DNA of 64,000 nucleotides from Psychromonas aquimarina ATCC BAA-1526 (GCF_000428725.1 NZ_AUAM01000022.1:1-64000), one strand, 5' to 3'. Positions 46,228 to 56,107 are shown, counted from the first letter of the stretch. Notes: a model not told the origin generated them from the letters alone. Program-made: numbers and translations.

Positions 46228-46830
46228 ATGAAAATACGTTTTTTCTTTTTCTGCTTTATATTCTTATTAGCTGGTTGTGCACAAATTCCAGCTGGTGACG
46301 CCCCGAAAAATGACTCCTGGTCTCAGCACCAGCAGCAGCTGCAGAATTTAAATAACTGGCAGTTAACCGGCAAGCTGGCTTTTATCACAGCGCAGGAGCG
46401 TGTCAGCCTGAACCTGTTCTGGCAGCAGTCTGACCAGGAGTTTCAAATCACTTTAACTAACTTTGTCGGATTAAGCGTTTTAGATGTAAAAAAAGATCAA
46501 AGCGAAACAAAAATTATATTTGACGGTAAAACCTATTATGGGGACGATACAGAAACCCTGATTGAGCAGTTATCTGGTTTTGTTATACCTATTGATGTCC
46601 TGCAGCAGTGGATCAAAGGCAACCCGACAAATGCACTTTACCAGCTCAATGAAAATAACCAGTTATTAAGCTTAAACGGGCAGGACAAAAACAATATCAG
46701 CTGGTCAATTGATTATGCGGACTATAAAACCACAGAACACATTAACCTGCCGCACAAACTGCAGCTTAAACGCCCGGATTTACGTTTAAAGTTTGCCATC
46801 AGTAAATGGGTTGTCAGTGAGAGCCTATAA
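46228..46830 (+). CDS. lolB: Outer-membrane lipoprotein LolB
   Basis: This 200-residue lipoprotein receives lipoproteins from LolA and inserts them in the outer membrane. The lipobox LLAGC puts the acylated cysteine at C17. The W-rich stretch NNWQLTGKLAF is the family signature. In most gammaproteobacteria lolB lies next to ispE and prs, but here an 8.3-kb region intervenes. Confidence 0.93.
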   Translation: MKIRFFFFCFIFLLAGCAQIPAGDAPKNDSWSQHQQQLQNLNNWQLTGKLAFITAQERVSLNLFWQQSDQEFQITLTNFVGLSVLDVKKDQSETKIIFDGKTYYGDDTETLIEQLSGFVIPIDVLQQWIKGNPTNALYQLNENNQLLSLNGQDKNNISWSIDYADYKTTEHINLPHKLQLKRPDLRLKFAISKWVVSESL

Positions 46831-47244
46831 TTCAAAAAAACATGCCGGGCTGCCGGCATACATCACTATATTAGTGCAGCCGTAAACAGCCGTTTTCTAT
46901 CCTGACTATCTGCCACGCTTAAGTCCGTTAAAAATTCACCACATCCAGAAATTTCCCCCCGAACCAGCCATGAACGTATGCCTATATTATTTGTCTAAAA
47001 GAATAACTCATCGAGAACCAGACCAAGCGTCTATTTTGTGAACATCTGCGCATTATCTTCCGCCGACTAGTGTAGTATTTCAATGACACTCATTTTGTTT
47101 TTCAAATAGTTATGGTTTTAAGGTTTCAAGCTGAGATACGCGCCTAAACTTCCTGAACTGCCGGAAATTCATGGCGATTTGTATGTTGTTGGTCAGAGTC
47201 ATCGACCGGTTAGCTTGCCTAATACATACAAGGAGAAATAGCTC
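46831..47244 (+). other. Spacer between lolB and the 2-oxoacid oxidoreductase gene
   Basis: This 414-bp spacer holds a 7-bp hairpin (ATGCCGG/CCGGCAT, 46842-46859) whose T run lies on the minus-strand side. The long leader before the oxidoreductase gene ends in AAGGAGAAATAG just before the ATG. No open frame with a start, tRNA or familiar promoter is recognised. A GCTGAGA string near 47130 is not a TPP riboswitch. Confidence 0.6.
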
Positions 47245-50200
47245 ATGTCTTTATTGTCCAAATCTGATAAACAACAAGATTTTCCGCAATACCCGGGGTT
47301 AGCAGCAGTTATTCATGGTAACGGCGCAGTTGCGCATGTTATGAATCATGTCTGCGGCGGCGTGATTGGTTATCCTATTACACCTTCGACAGAAATTTCT
47401 GAACTATATGAAGAATTCCGTGCACACGGCGGATGCAATGTCTGGGGCGTACACCCCTTTTTCTTTGAACCTGAAGGTGAGCACTCCGCACAAAGCGGTG
47501 CATTAGGGGCAGCATTAACCGGCGGGAAATACATTTCCAATGCTTCCTCCAGTCAAGGTATCCTCTACGCTTTAGAATCTCATTATGTTACGGTCGGCAA
47601 AAAGACCGCTGGATTTGTACTTCATGTTGCAGCTCGATCTGTTTCTCGTCATTCACTAAACGTTATGGCCGGCCATGATGATGTCTACGCCCTGCTCTCT
47701 GCTGGTTATACCACGTTATTTGCCAGCAACGCACAGGAGGCGGCTGATTTAGCGGCTATTTCTTATCGAGTCAGTGCCCTCTCCCTTATTCCTGTAGCTA
47801 ATACAATGGACGGTTTTGCAACCAGCCACATTCAAAGTCAAGTTAAGCTGCCTGAGCCGGAAATGCTCAAGCAGTATCTCGGTGACCCCAGCGGTCGTAT
47901 TGCCGCACCAACAGAAGCACAGCGAATGCTTTATGGAGCGAAAGGGCGAGTATGGCAGCTCAAGCAGTTTATAAACAAATATCAGGATCAGTTCTGGCCG
48001 GATAAGTGCAGGGAATTAAAAGACTATATTGAACAGAATTGTGAACCGTTAGAACAAGACAGTAACGGCGACCACCTTAGTGAAACCAGTGAGTTCGTTC
48101 CTGCACAGCTGCAGAACAAATGGCGTCGTACCTGGCTGAACGCCTATCAAAAAGACAGCCGTCAACGCGTGCCCGCTTTAGTTGATACACACAATCCAGG
48201 CTTAACCGGCGGCGTGCAGAATCAACCCGATTATCAAGCAGGTATTGTCGATCATAGTACCCATTTTATGAGTGATGTGCCGCAGTTTATCGAACAGGCT
48301 ATGAACGAGTATACGAAATTAACAGGCCGACAATACCAGCCTGTTATGGAATTTATGTGCAGTGATGCGCAGTACGTGCTGCTTGGTTTAGGCTCTGTTA
48401 CTGATGATGCAGAAGCGGTTGCCGCTTATCTGCGCACCCGGGGTCATAAAGTGGGGGTGATTTCAATTAAACAGCTGCACCCGTTTCCTGAAGCGCAGTT
48501 AATTGAAAAACTAGCAGGTAAAAAATCGCTTACCATTCTTGAACGCTGTGATGAAACGCGCCTTACGGAACGAGTCTCGCGTGCTTTATTTAAGGCGGCA
48601 GAAAATGCTGCCTGCCTTCGTCACAAAGGCATTATGCCGCTCACTAATCCGCCTCAGATCAATACCGGTATCTTTGGATTAGGCGGCCATGATCTGCAGC
48701 CTTGTCATCTGATTGCAGCATTTGAAAATATGTCTGCACAAAACAGTAAACCTTTCTTTTATTTAGGCAGTCAGTTCTTTGAATATCAAGCATCGGGAGA
48801 GTTAGACGATACCCAGCAGCGCCTGCGTCAAGCCTACCCGGATACTGAGCTGATGGCGTTAGAAACCGGTGAAAACCCGAACCTGCTGCCGCAAAGCGCA
48901 ATGCGCATTCGTTTCCACTCCGTCGGTGGTTACGGCACCATTGCAACGGGTAAACTGCTCACCGACATTCTCGCTGGTGCACTGGGTTTACATTCTAAAT
49001 CGATGCCTAAATACGGTTCAGAAAAAAGCGGCGCGCCGACTAATTTTTTCATAACACTGTCACCTGAGCCTATCAAAATCACCAACGCCGAACTGCAGCA
49101 GATTGAGGTTGTTTTGTCACCGGATCACAAGGTGTTCATGCATACCAACCCGCTCGCAGGGCTCACAGAAAACGGCACCTTTATTCTGCAGAGCCACCAT
49201 ACACCCGAGCAGGTATGGCAGGAACTGCCGCAAAGCGCCCGCAGCTATATACGTGAGAAAAAGATTAATTTCTATGTTGTTGATGCTTTTGAAGTTGCCC
49301 GTAAGCATGCACCGGCGCCTGACTTAGAAATTAGAATGATGGGCATTGCCTTTATCGGCGCCCTGTGTGGTCATGCGAAACAGGTGACTAATGGTGCCGA
49401 TCCGCAGCAGATGCTGGAACGTATTGAACGGCAGATTAATAAGAAATTTGGAGCAAAAGGTGAAAAAATCGTTGCCGGTAATATGGCGGTAATTCATGAC
49501 GGCGTGCAGGCAACACAAGCTGTATGTTACGCCGACTTCACTGATAATGACACAAGCGGCGAAACAGTACAGAAACAGCACAATAAAACCAGCAGCGCCA
49601 GCTGCGGCTTATTCGACCAGGCTTACTTTGATAATATTGCCGGTAAAAACTACGCCGACGGCAGCATCAGCGAAGCCCCAGTCATTCCAGGCTCAGGCAT
49701 GTTTCTACCGCCCGCCAGTGCGGTAACTAAAAATAAAGGCTTGTTCCGTTTAAATGTCCCCGTATTCAATCCGGATAAATGTACCGGCTGCATGGAGTGT
49801 ACAATTGCCTGTCCAGACGGTGCAATTCCTAATGCAGTGCATGAACTGCACGATATATTAAACATTGCAGTCGACAAACTTGGTCTGCCGCCGGCACAGC
49901 TTGAACATATCAAGGCGCAGGTTCCCCTTCTTTGTGATGCGGTTCGTCAGCAATACCGCAGTACAGCTAAAGGAGAAACAGCACTTTTACATGAACTTAT
50001 GGCAAGAGTTATTGATAACATGTCATTCAATAACCAGGCACTGAAGCAGCATTTAAGCAGTGTCTGTGCAATGCTTGAAAATATGCCGCTAAGCCGTACT
50101 AAGCCTTTTTTTGACGCCATGGAAAATGCACTGCCGGGTTCAGGCGGGCTGTTCAGCGTTGCTGTCGATCCGGACAAATGCAGCGGCTGTATGGAATGTG

Positions 50201-52248
50201 TCGAGGTTTGTGGTCCTAACGCACTTGAAAAAGTACGTCAAAGCAGCGAGCTTAATACCCGGATGCATCAGTTCTTTGATACATTAGCTGCAATGCCGAG
50301 TACCCCGGTTCGATTCATTGAACAGGCGGCACAGTCCAGCGCAGAAGCGAAGCGTCTGTTACTGGATCGTAATAATTACTACGCAATGAGTTCCGGTCAT
50401 GGCGCTTGTCGAGGCTGCGGTGAAGTAACCGCGCTGCGTTTAGTCACATCGATAAACCGCGCTCTGCAGCAGCAGCGCTATCATGCGCATAGCGAGCAGT
50501 TAGAAAATCTGATTGAGCAGTTAAAGGTCAAGCTTACTACAATGATGAGCGATGAAAACGATACACACAGATCTGAGCGTATCCGGCAGACAATCGCGAT
50601 ATTAGACAAACGTCTATTCCACTTCGAACACGGCCCGACGGGCAACGGCCCTTCTGATGCCCTTATTGCCAACGCCACAGGCTGCAGCAGTGTCTACGCA
50701 TCAACCTTCCCGTCTAATCCCTATAATGATCCCTGGATTAACAGTTTATTTCAGGATACACCGGCTGTTGCGAAAGGTTTATTTGAAGGTGAAGCCGCTA
50801 ATCAGCTTGCGCAGATTAAAGCCGTCCGCAGTGCAAAACTGGATATTGATGATCTCTATGACCCGCAGATCCATGACCAGCAGCTGCGCTACCTTGAGTG
50901 GCCTCAGCTTTCCGAGCAGGAACTGGCGTTACTGCCGACAGTATTCAGCGTCGGTGGTGACGGTGCAACATACGATATTGGTTTCGGAGCACTGTCCCGC
51001 CTGCTGACAACATCGACACCGGTAAAAATCCTGGTTCTTAATACCGGCAGCTATTCTAATACCGGCGGTCAGGCATCTACCTCAAGCTTCACGGCGCAAG
51101 ACTCAGATCTTAGTCGTTTCGGCGCCACGCACAACGGTAAAGAAGAGGCGCGCAAAGAGTTAGGCATTATTGCCAGCTTCCACCCGAAAGTAATGGTTGT
51201 ACAAACCTCAACAGCACTGCAGGGCCACTTTATGTCAAGCTTGATAGAATACTTGAACTATCAGGATGCCCCGGCTCTGTTTGATGTCTATACCCCATGT
51301 ATGGGTGAACACGGTATCGCCGATGATGCCAGTACGCGCCATTCACGACTGGCCGTTGAAAGCCGCATGAATCCTGTTTTTGTTCATGATCCGCGTAAAG
51401 GTGAAACATTAGCACAGCGCTTCTCATTAGAAGGAAACCCTGAAGTCCAGCAGGACTGGGCTGAGCAGATCATTACTTATACTGATGCTGACGGTATGAC
51501 CCAGTTAAAACAAGTACCCTTTACCCCTGCTGATTTTGCTCTGCATGAAGGGCGCTTTAAGAAACATTTCAAAGTGGTCAACAGCAGCGCATCGCTGTTA
51601 GAAGTAGCTGATTACATCGCGCTAAGCGCATCACAGCGCAGGGGTAAAGTACCGTTTGTCTGGGCAACAGATAAACAGCGGCGCTTAATCCAGTTAAGTG
51701 TTTCTGATTCAATTATTGTCCTGACCGAAGAGCGTTTACGCAACTGGCGAATGCTGCAGCAGATCAGCGGTCAGCACCTTGTAAAAGTTGAGCAGGATTA
51801 CCAGCAGCAGATCCAGCAGTGGCAGCAGCGCTGTCAGCAGGCTGTCGAGGCTAAAGAACAGACGATCGACAGTATCGCCAACGGCTTAGCAGAGCTTGCT
51901 ATGACCACAGGTCCTCTCTCAGCTGAGCAGTCGATTCCAGTGACTCAGGTGGAAGCCGTACAATCAGCGGTCAATACTTCAGGCGCTGATAAACCCTTAG
52001 TGGTTATCAGCGATGAGGAGCAAAGTGAATGTACTGACTGCAAAACTTGTTACCAGCAGTTAGGGGAATTATTTGAAAAAGTCACCATTGTTGATAACGG
52101 TGCAGCAAAAGTTGTCAGCCGCGTTATCCCCGGCGCACTGGAAAATACCGTCATAACCGATGAACTGATCAGCCGGGCGGCGCGTATCGCAGCTGAGTGT
52201 GATGCTGAAATTATCCACCTTAATTCGCCAGCCGCCGCGGAGGTATAA
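47245..52248 (+). CDS. Giant pyruvate/2-oxoacid:ferredoxin oxidoreductase, all domains in one chain
   Basis: This 1667-residue NifJ-like enzyme is much longer than the usual ~1,170-1,200. Domain order: substrate-binding N-terminal domain (GYPITPSTE at 42-50), middle domain (QYVLLGLGSV at 376-385), gamma domain (HSVGGYGTIATGK, ~558-570), a ferredoxin domain with two clusters, C846/C849/C852/C856 and C979/C982/C985/C989, separated by an insertion of about 120 residues, and the thiamine diphosphate domain (GACRGCGE at 1053; GGDGATYDIG at 1237; NTGSYSNTGGQ at 1266). A further ~220-residue tail has a coiled helix (~1510-1545) and CTDCKTC (C1596, C1599, C1602). It should oxidise pyruvate or a related 2-oxoacid to acyl-CoA plus CO2. 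Exact substrate is unknown. It ends 2 nt before its flavoprotein partner. Confidence 0.9.
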   Translation: MSLLSKSDKQQDFPQYPGLAAVIHGNGAVAHVMNHVCGGVIGYPITPSTEISELYEEFRAHGGCNVWGVHPFFFEPEGEHSAQSGALGAALTGGKYISNASSSQGILYALESHYVTVGKKTAGFVLHVAARSVSRHSLNVMAGHDDVYALLSAGYTTLFASNAQEAADLAAISYRVSALSLIPVANTMDGFATSHIQSQVKLPEPEMLKQYLGDPSGRIAAPTEAQRMLYGAKGRVWQLKQFINKYQDQFWPDKCRELKDYIEQNCEPLEQDSNGDHLSETSEFVPAQLQNKWRRTWLNAYQKDSRQRVPALVDTHNPGLTGGVQNQPDYQAGIVDHSTHFMSDVPQFIEQAMNEYTKLTGRQYQPVMEFMCSDAQYVLLGLGSVTDDAEAVAAYLRTRGHKVGVISIKQLHPFPEAQLIEKLAGKKSLTILERCDETRLTERVSRALFKAAENAACLRHKGIMPLTNPPQINTGIFGLGGHDLQPCHLIAAFENMSAQNSKPFFYLGSQFFEYQASGELDDTQQRLRQAYPDTELMALETGENPNLLPQSAMRIRFHSVGGYGTIATGKLLTDILAGALGLHSKSMPKYGSEKSGAPTNFFITLSPEPIKITNAELQQIEVVLSPDHKVFMHTNPLAGLTENGTFILQSHHTPEQVWQELPQSARSYIREKKINFYVVDAFEVARKHAPAPDLEIRMMGIAFIGALCGHAKQVTNGADPQQMLERIERQINKKFGAKGEKIVAGNMAVIHDGVQATQAVCYADFTDNDTSGETVQKQHNKTSSASCGLFDQAYFDNIAGKNYADGSISEAPVIPGSGMFLPPASAVTKNKGLFRLNVPVFNPDKCTGCMECTIACPDGAIPNAVHELHDILNIAVDKLGLPPAQLEHIKAQVPLLCDAVRQQYRSTAKGETALLHELMARVIDNMSFNNQALKQHLSSVCAMLENMPLSRTKPFFDAMENALPGSGGLFSVAVDPDKCSGCMECVEVCGPNALEKVRQSSELNTRMHQFFDTLAAMPSTPVRFIEQAAQSSAEAKRLLLDRNNYYAMSSGHGACRGCGEVTALRLVTSINRALQQQRYHAHSEQLENLIEQLKVKLTTMMSDENDTHRSERIRQTIAILDKRLFHFEHGPTGNGPSDALIANATGCSSVYASTFPSNPYNDPWINSLFQDTPAVAKGLFEGEAANQLAQIKAVRSAKLDIDDLYDPQIHDQQLRYLEWPQLSEQELALLPTVFSVGGDGATYDIGFGALSRLLTTSTPVKILVLNTGSYSNTGGQASTSSFTAQDSDLSRFGATHNGKEEARKELGIIASFHPKVMVVQTSTALQGHFMSSLIEYLNYQDAPALFDVYTPCMGEHGIADDASTRHSRLAVESRMNPVFVHDPRKGETLAQRFSLEGNPEVQQDWAEQIITYTDADGMTQLKQVPFTPADFALHEGRFKKHFKVVNSSASLLEVADYIALSASQRRGKVPFVWATDKQRRLIQLSVSDSIIVLTEERLRNWRMLQQISGQHLVKVEQDYQQQIQQWQQRCQQAVEAKEQTIDSIANGLAELAMTTGPLSAEQSIPVTQVEAVQSAVNTSGADKPLVVISDEEQSECTDCKTCYQQLGELFEKVTIVDNGAAKVVSRVIPGALENTVITDELISRAARIAAECDAEIIHLNSPAAAEV

Positions 52249-52250
52249 TT

Positions 52251-54995
52251 ATGACTGCCACATTATCTCAGTCGCAACGCGACTTATTAATGCAGCGGAT
52301 AGAGCAGGATCCGCAGCGCTTTCAGCAGATGATCATTGAAGAAAGCCAGCAGGCGATCCGGCAGATGCTCAAACAGGGCCGGCTGACCGAGGCCTTTACA
52401 GAAAAACTGTGGGAATTGTTACTGGCGGGTAATGAACTCAGTACCGCTCTGCAGCGTTATTTATGGCGAATCCCGCTTAAACAAAAACGTGCTTTTATCC
52501 ACGGGTTAGATCAACATCTATCCAGCCGTTATCCTATGTTTAAAGGCTTATCAGACGGCTGGCCGGGGAAAAACAATATTCCCCCTTATGTCCGCCCGGC
52601 TTCCGAGCGGTGCACAGACTTTGATCTGGTTAACCAGGGGTATCTTGGTTATATGGGGCTGGGTTACAGTTTACGGGAAGTGGATCTGTTTGTCTGGTTA
52701 GAAGTACTGCGTGATAAACAATGTAAAGACAGCCCTTGTGAAGTCGGTATTCCACAGTGTAACAAACAAGGTGAGGAAAGCTCTGATAATGACGGCGGCT
52801 GCCCGGTAAAAATTCATATACCGCAAGTTTTGAATCTGATGGGCGAAGGTAAGTTTAAAGACGCCTTTGAACTTATCCGCGATGCAAACCCGCTGCCGAA
52901 TGTAACCGGCCGCGTTTGTCCTCAAGAACTGCAGTGTCAGGGGGTGTGCACCCTTAATGAACGTCCCATTGAAATCGGGCAGCTCGAATGGTTTTTACCG
53001 CAGCGGGAACGAGAGTTAGACAACAAAGAGGTTGACGATATTGTGGTCTGCAGCCCCTGGGCAGCAGCGGCTAAACCACCGGTTGCTGTTGTAGGTTCCG
53101 GCCCGTCAGGACTGATTAACGCTTATCTGTTAGCGAAAGCGGGTTACCCGGTCACTATATTTGAAGCATTTCACGCACTCGGCGGCGTACTGCGTTACGG
53201 TATTCCCGAGTTCCGTTTACCGAATCAGTTGATCGATGATGTGGTTGACAAAATCAAAGCGCTTGGCGGGCGCTTTGTGACCAACTACATTGCGGGTAAA
53301 ACAGCCACCCTTGCCGACTTAAAGCGCGCCGGCTTTGCACGGGTATTTGTGGGAACAGGCGCTGGTTTACCCCGGTTTATGAACATACCCGGTGAACATC
53401 TGCTTAATATCATGTCGGCCAATGAGTTTTTAACCCGGGTTAACCTGATGCATGCTAATGAAGCGGAATATGAAACTCCGCTGCCTTACGTTAAAGGCAA
53501 AGAGGTAATGATTATCGGCGGCGGTAATACCGCAATGGATGCCGCACGTACCGCATGTCGCCTGGGCGCTAATGTGACGATTGTTTATCGACGTACCCGG
53601 CAGGAGATGCCAGCTCGAGTTGAAGAACTGCACCACGCCCTTGAGGAAGGGATCAAACTTAAAGAGCTGCGCTCTCCCTGCGAGTTTAACGGAGACAAAA
53701 ACCACCAGCTTGCCGGCTGCAGACTTGAAGTGATGGCACTGGGTGAGCCGGATGCATCAGGGCGCCGGCGTCCGCAGGCAACGGGTGAAACTGAGCTGAT
53801 GCAGGTTGATTTAGCCGTCATGGCGCTCGGCAACAATTCAAATCCAATTGTCAAAGATGCAGAGCCCGGTTTAAAAACATCTAAATGGGGCACTGTGCAG
53901 CTCAACAAAGGATCACAGGAAACCTCGTTAAGCGGTATTTACAGCGGCGGCGATGCTGCCCGCGGCGGCTCTACTGCGATTAAAGCCGCGGGTGACGGTC
54001 AGGCGGCGGCACAGGAGATCATGCAGGGCTTGAATTTTAATGCCGAAGAAGTCAAAAATCTTGTCAAACAGGCGAGCCGTTATACGGACTTGGGGCAGAC
54101 AGCCGCGGAAATCGTTAAACGCCTGCAGTTAACCGATGAGATTGTAGAATTCACCATTAAAGCGCCCCTGATTGCACAATCAGCCAAAGCCGGACAGTTT
54201 GTCCGCGTATTAGCCGATGATAAAGGTGAACTAGTGCCGTTAACCCTTGCTGACTGGAACCGGGAAGACGGCACCATTGTGCTGGTTATTCAGGGGCTGG
54301 GCAGTACCTCAAAGATCATCAACCAGATGCAGGAGGGAGACTGCTTTACTGCGGTTGCAGGTCCGCTTGGCCGGGCAAGCCATGTAGTCAAACACCCTGA
54401 AAAACAGCGTATTATATTCACCGCCGGCGGTGTCGGTTTACCTGCTGTATACCCGATTATGCGCGCGCATCTTGAAACAGGCAACAAGGTCACCTTAATC
54501 TCGGGATTCAGAGGTCTCGACTTTTGTTTCTGGACAGAACAAGGCGGGCGCATTGAAGCCTTACGCAGCCGCTATCCGGATCTGCTTGAAGTTATTTATG
54601 CCAGTAACGATGGTACTTTCGGCATTAAAGGTTTTGTCACCATGCCGCTCGAAGAGATGCTCAGCAGTAATCGAGACAGTGCAGCAGAAGCTGTTGCAGA
54701 GGTGGTCACTATTGGTCCGCCGATGATGATGCGGGCAGTGAGTGATTTAACGCTGGGTTATAATGTTGCATGTGTTGCCAGCCTTAACTCCATTATGGTG
54801 GACGCAACGGGAATGTGCGGTGCGTGTATGGTGCCGGTCATGGAAAACGGCAAACTGATCCGTAAGCATGCCTGCATCGATGGTCCTGAAATAAACAGTC
54901 ATATTATCGACTGGGATAAGTTCTTACCTCGGTTTAATCAATTTAAACCGCAGGAACATCAGAGCCAGATCGAGCATAATTTAATTGATGAATAA
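52251..54995 (+). CDS. Fused NfnB/NfnA-like FAD/NAD(P) oxidoreductase, partner of the 2-oxoacid oxidoreductase
   Basis: This 914-residue protein joins both Nfn-type subunits. After an unassigned N-terminus (1-110) comes a cysteine-rich region (C121, C158, C163, C170, then C184, C223, C229, C233 in a GltD-like cluster arrangement). The GltD/NfnB flavoprotein core has FAD motif GSGPSG (282-287) and NAD(P) motif GGGNTA (423-428). From about 620 an NfnA/DHOD-B-like domain follows with FAD/NAD sites (AGQFVRV; TAGGVGLPAVYP) and a [2Fe-2S] ligand set C856, C859, C875 (DATGMCGACM). The Shine-Dalgarno GGAGGT overlaps the end of the first gene, so translation is coupled. It probably passes electrons from reduced ferredoxin to NAD(P)+, perhaps with bifurcation. 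The pairing is inferred from coupling and domain logic. Confidence 0.88.
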   Translation: MTATLSQSQRDLLMQRIEQDPQRFQQMIIEESQQAIRQMLKQGRLTEAFTEKLWELLLAGNELSTALQRYLWRIPLKQKRAFIHGLDQHLSSRYPMFKGLSDGWPGKNNIPPYVRPASERCTDFDLVNQGYLGYMGLGYSLREVDLFVWLEVLRDKQCKDSPCEVGIPQCNKQGEESSDNDGGCPVKIHIPQVLNLMGEGKFKDAFELIRDANPLPNVTGRVCPQELQCQGVCTLNERPIEIGQLEWFLPQRERELDNKEVDDIVVCSPWAAAAKPPVAVVGSGPSGLINAYLLAKAGYPVTIFEAFHALGGVLRYGIPEFRLPNQLIDDVVDKIKALGGRFVTNYIAGKTATLADLKRAGFARVFVGTGAGLPRFMNIPGEHLLNIMSANEFLTRVNLMHANEAEYETPLPYVKGKEVMIIGGGNTAMDAARTACRLGANVTIVYRRTRQEMPARVEELHHALEEGIKLKELRSPCEFNGDKNHQLAGCRLEVMALGEPDASGRRRPQATGETELMQVDLAVMALGNNSNPIVKDAEPGLKTSKWGTVQLNKGSQETSLSGIYSGGDAARGGSTAIKAAGDGQAAAQEIMQGLNFNAEEVKNLVKQASRYTDLGQTAAEIVKRLQLTDEIVEFTIKAPLIAQSAKAGQFVRVLADDKGELVPLTLADWNREDGTIVLVIQGLGSTSKIINQMQEGDCFTAVAGPLGRASHVVKHPEKQRIIFTAGGVGLPAVYPIMRAHLETGNKVTLISGFRGLDFCFWTEQGGRIEALRSRYPDLLEVIYASNDGTFGIKGFVTMPLEEMLSSNRDSAAEAVAEVVTIGPPMMMRAVSDLTLGYNVACVASLNSIMVDATGMCGACMVPVMENGKLIRKHACIDGPEINSHIIDWDKFLPRFNQFKPQEHQSQIEHNLIDE

Positions 54996-55001
54996 AAGCT
55001 G

Positions 55002-55062
55002 AAAGCCGGCTCGGCGCGGCCCTCTTCAACCAGAAAGGGGTTATCACAAACGAGCTGGCTTT
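55002..55062 (+). terminator. Long-loop hairpin after the oxidoreductase operon
   Basis: The arms AAAGCCGGCTCG (55002-55013) and CGAGCTGGCTTT (55051-55062) pair over 12 bp with one G-T. It lies just past the second oxidoreductase gene and before ispE, so it probably ends that operon. Confidence 0.55.
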
Positions 55063-55157
55063 ATTCCTGTGCTTTAAATAATCGCGGCTGCACTGTATTT
55101 AAAAACAATTAATCGCTACTATCTCGTTTTCGAAACAGCTTAATAAAGAGATAAAAC

Positions 55158-56012
55158 ATGATACATACCGATACAATCCGCTGGCCGGCACCGGCTAAAC
55201 TCAACCTGTTTTTATATATAAACGGCCAGAGGCAAGATGGATATCATGAACTACAGACTCTATTTCAGTTTATCGACAAATGTGATTATCTAACCATCAC
55301 CCCTAATCAGTCCGGAAAAATCAATATCACTCCGGAAATTGCAGGTTTAGATATAAAAGACAATCTGATTTACAAAGCTGCCGTGCTTTTAAAAGCACAC
55401 AGCTCTGCAGATAACGGCGCAGATATTCATTTGCAGAAAAATTTACCTATGGGGGGGGGCTTAGGCGGCGGCTCTTCAGATGCAGCCACGACCTTAGTCG
55501 CATTAAATTATCACTGGAACATCAACCTGAGCGAACAGAAGCTGGCTGATATCGGTCTTGAGCTGGGCGCAGACGTGCCGATTTTTGTACACGGAAAAGC
55601 GGCCCTTGCAGAGGGGGTCGGCGAACAACTTAGCACAGTAAATCCCATTGAAAACAGCTACCTAGTTGCCGTTCCAGACTGTTTTATTTCCACACCGGCG
55701 GTCTTTGGCGACGCGCAGTTAATCCGCAGTACAGCTAAGCGGGATCATACAGCATTAATGAATCAAAAATGGTCAAATGACTGCCAGCCCTGTGTGAAAA
55801 ATAACTACCCGGAGGTTGCCAAAATAATAGACTGGTTGATAGAATACGCCCCGACTCGGCTGACCGGGACTGGAGCGTGTGTTTTCAGCACATTTGACAG
55901 TTTACCAGACGCCCAAGTTTTGTTGGAGAAAACTCCTGCATGGCTAAATGCTTTCACCGCGCAGGGCTTGAATAATTCGCCCCTTAGGCAGTTATTATCC
56001 ACACTGAAATAA
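55158..56012 (+). CDS. ispE: 4-diphosphocytidyl-2-C-methyl-D-erythritol kinase
   Basis: This 284-residue GHMP kinase is essential in the MEP pathway of isoprenoid synthesis. The ATP-binding glycine loop MGGGLGGGSSDAAT lies at about 97-110, and the N-terminus WPAPAKLNLFLYI carries the conserved Lys-Asn pair. The glycine loop is encoded by a run of nine G bases (55451-55459), a slippage-prone sequence inside an essential gene. Confidence 0.95.
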   Translation: MIHTDTIRWPAPAKLNLFLYINGQRQDGYHELQTLFQFIDKCDYLTITPNQSGKINITPEIAGLDIKDNLIYKAAVLLKAHSSADNGADIHLQKNLPMGGGLGGGSSDAATTLVALNYHWNINLSEQKLADIGLELGADVPIFVHGKAALAEGVGEQLSTVNPIENSYLVAVPDCFISTPAVFGDAQLIRSTAKRDHTALMNQKWSNDCQPCVKNNYPEVAKIIDWLIEYAPTRLTGTGACVFSTFDSLPDAQVLLEKTPAWLNAFTAQGLNNSPLRQLLSTLK

Positions 56013-56107
56013 AACTTATTTACTGATTATCTTTAATAATCAGTAACAAATGTTAATTAGCATGTTGCTTTTTAACGTAACCCATCAGGATGACAGAGGT
56101 CCTCACA

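Noticed and set aside
47125-47180. GCTGAGA string in the leader of the 2-oxoacid oxidoreductase gene, suggestive of a TPP riboswitch
   Set aside because: The upstream GGGGTGC part and the downstream CTGATCTGG..AATGCCAGCG core of the THI box are absent.
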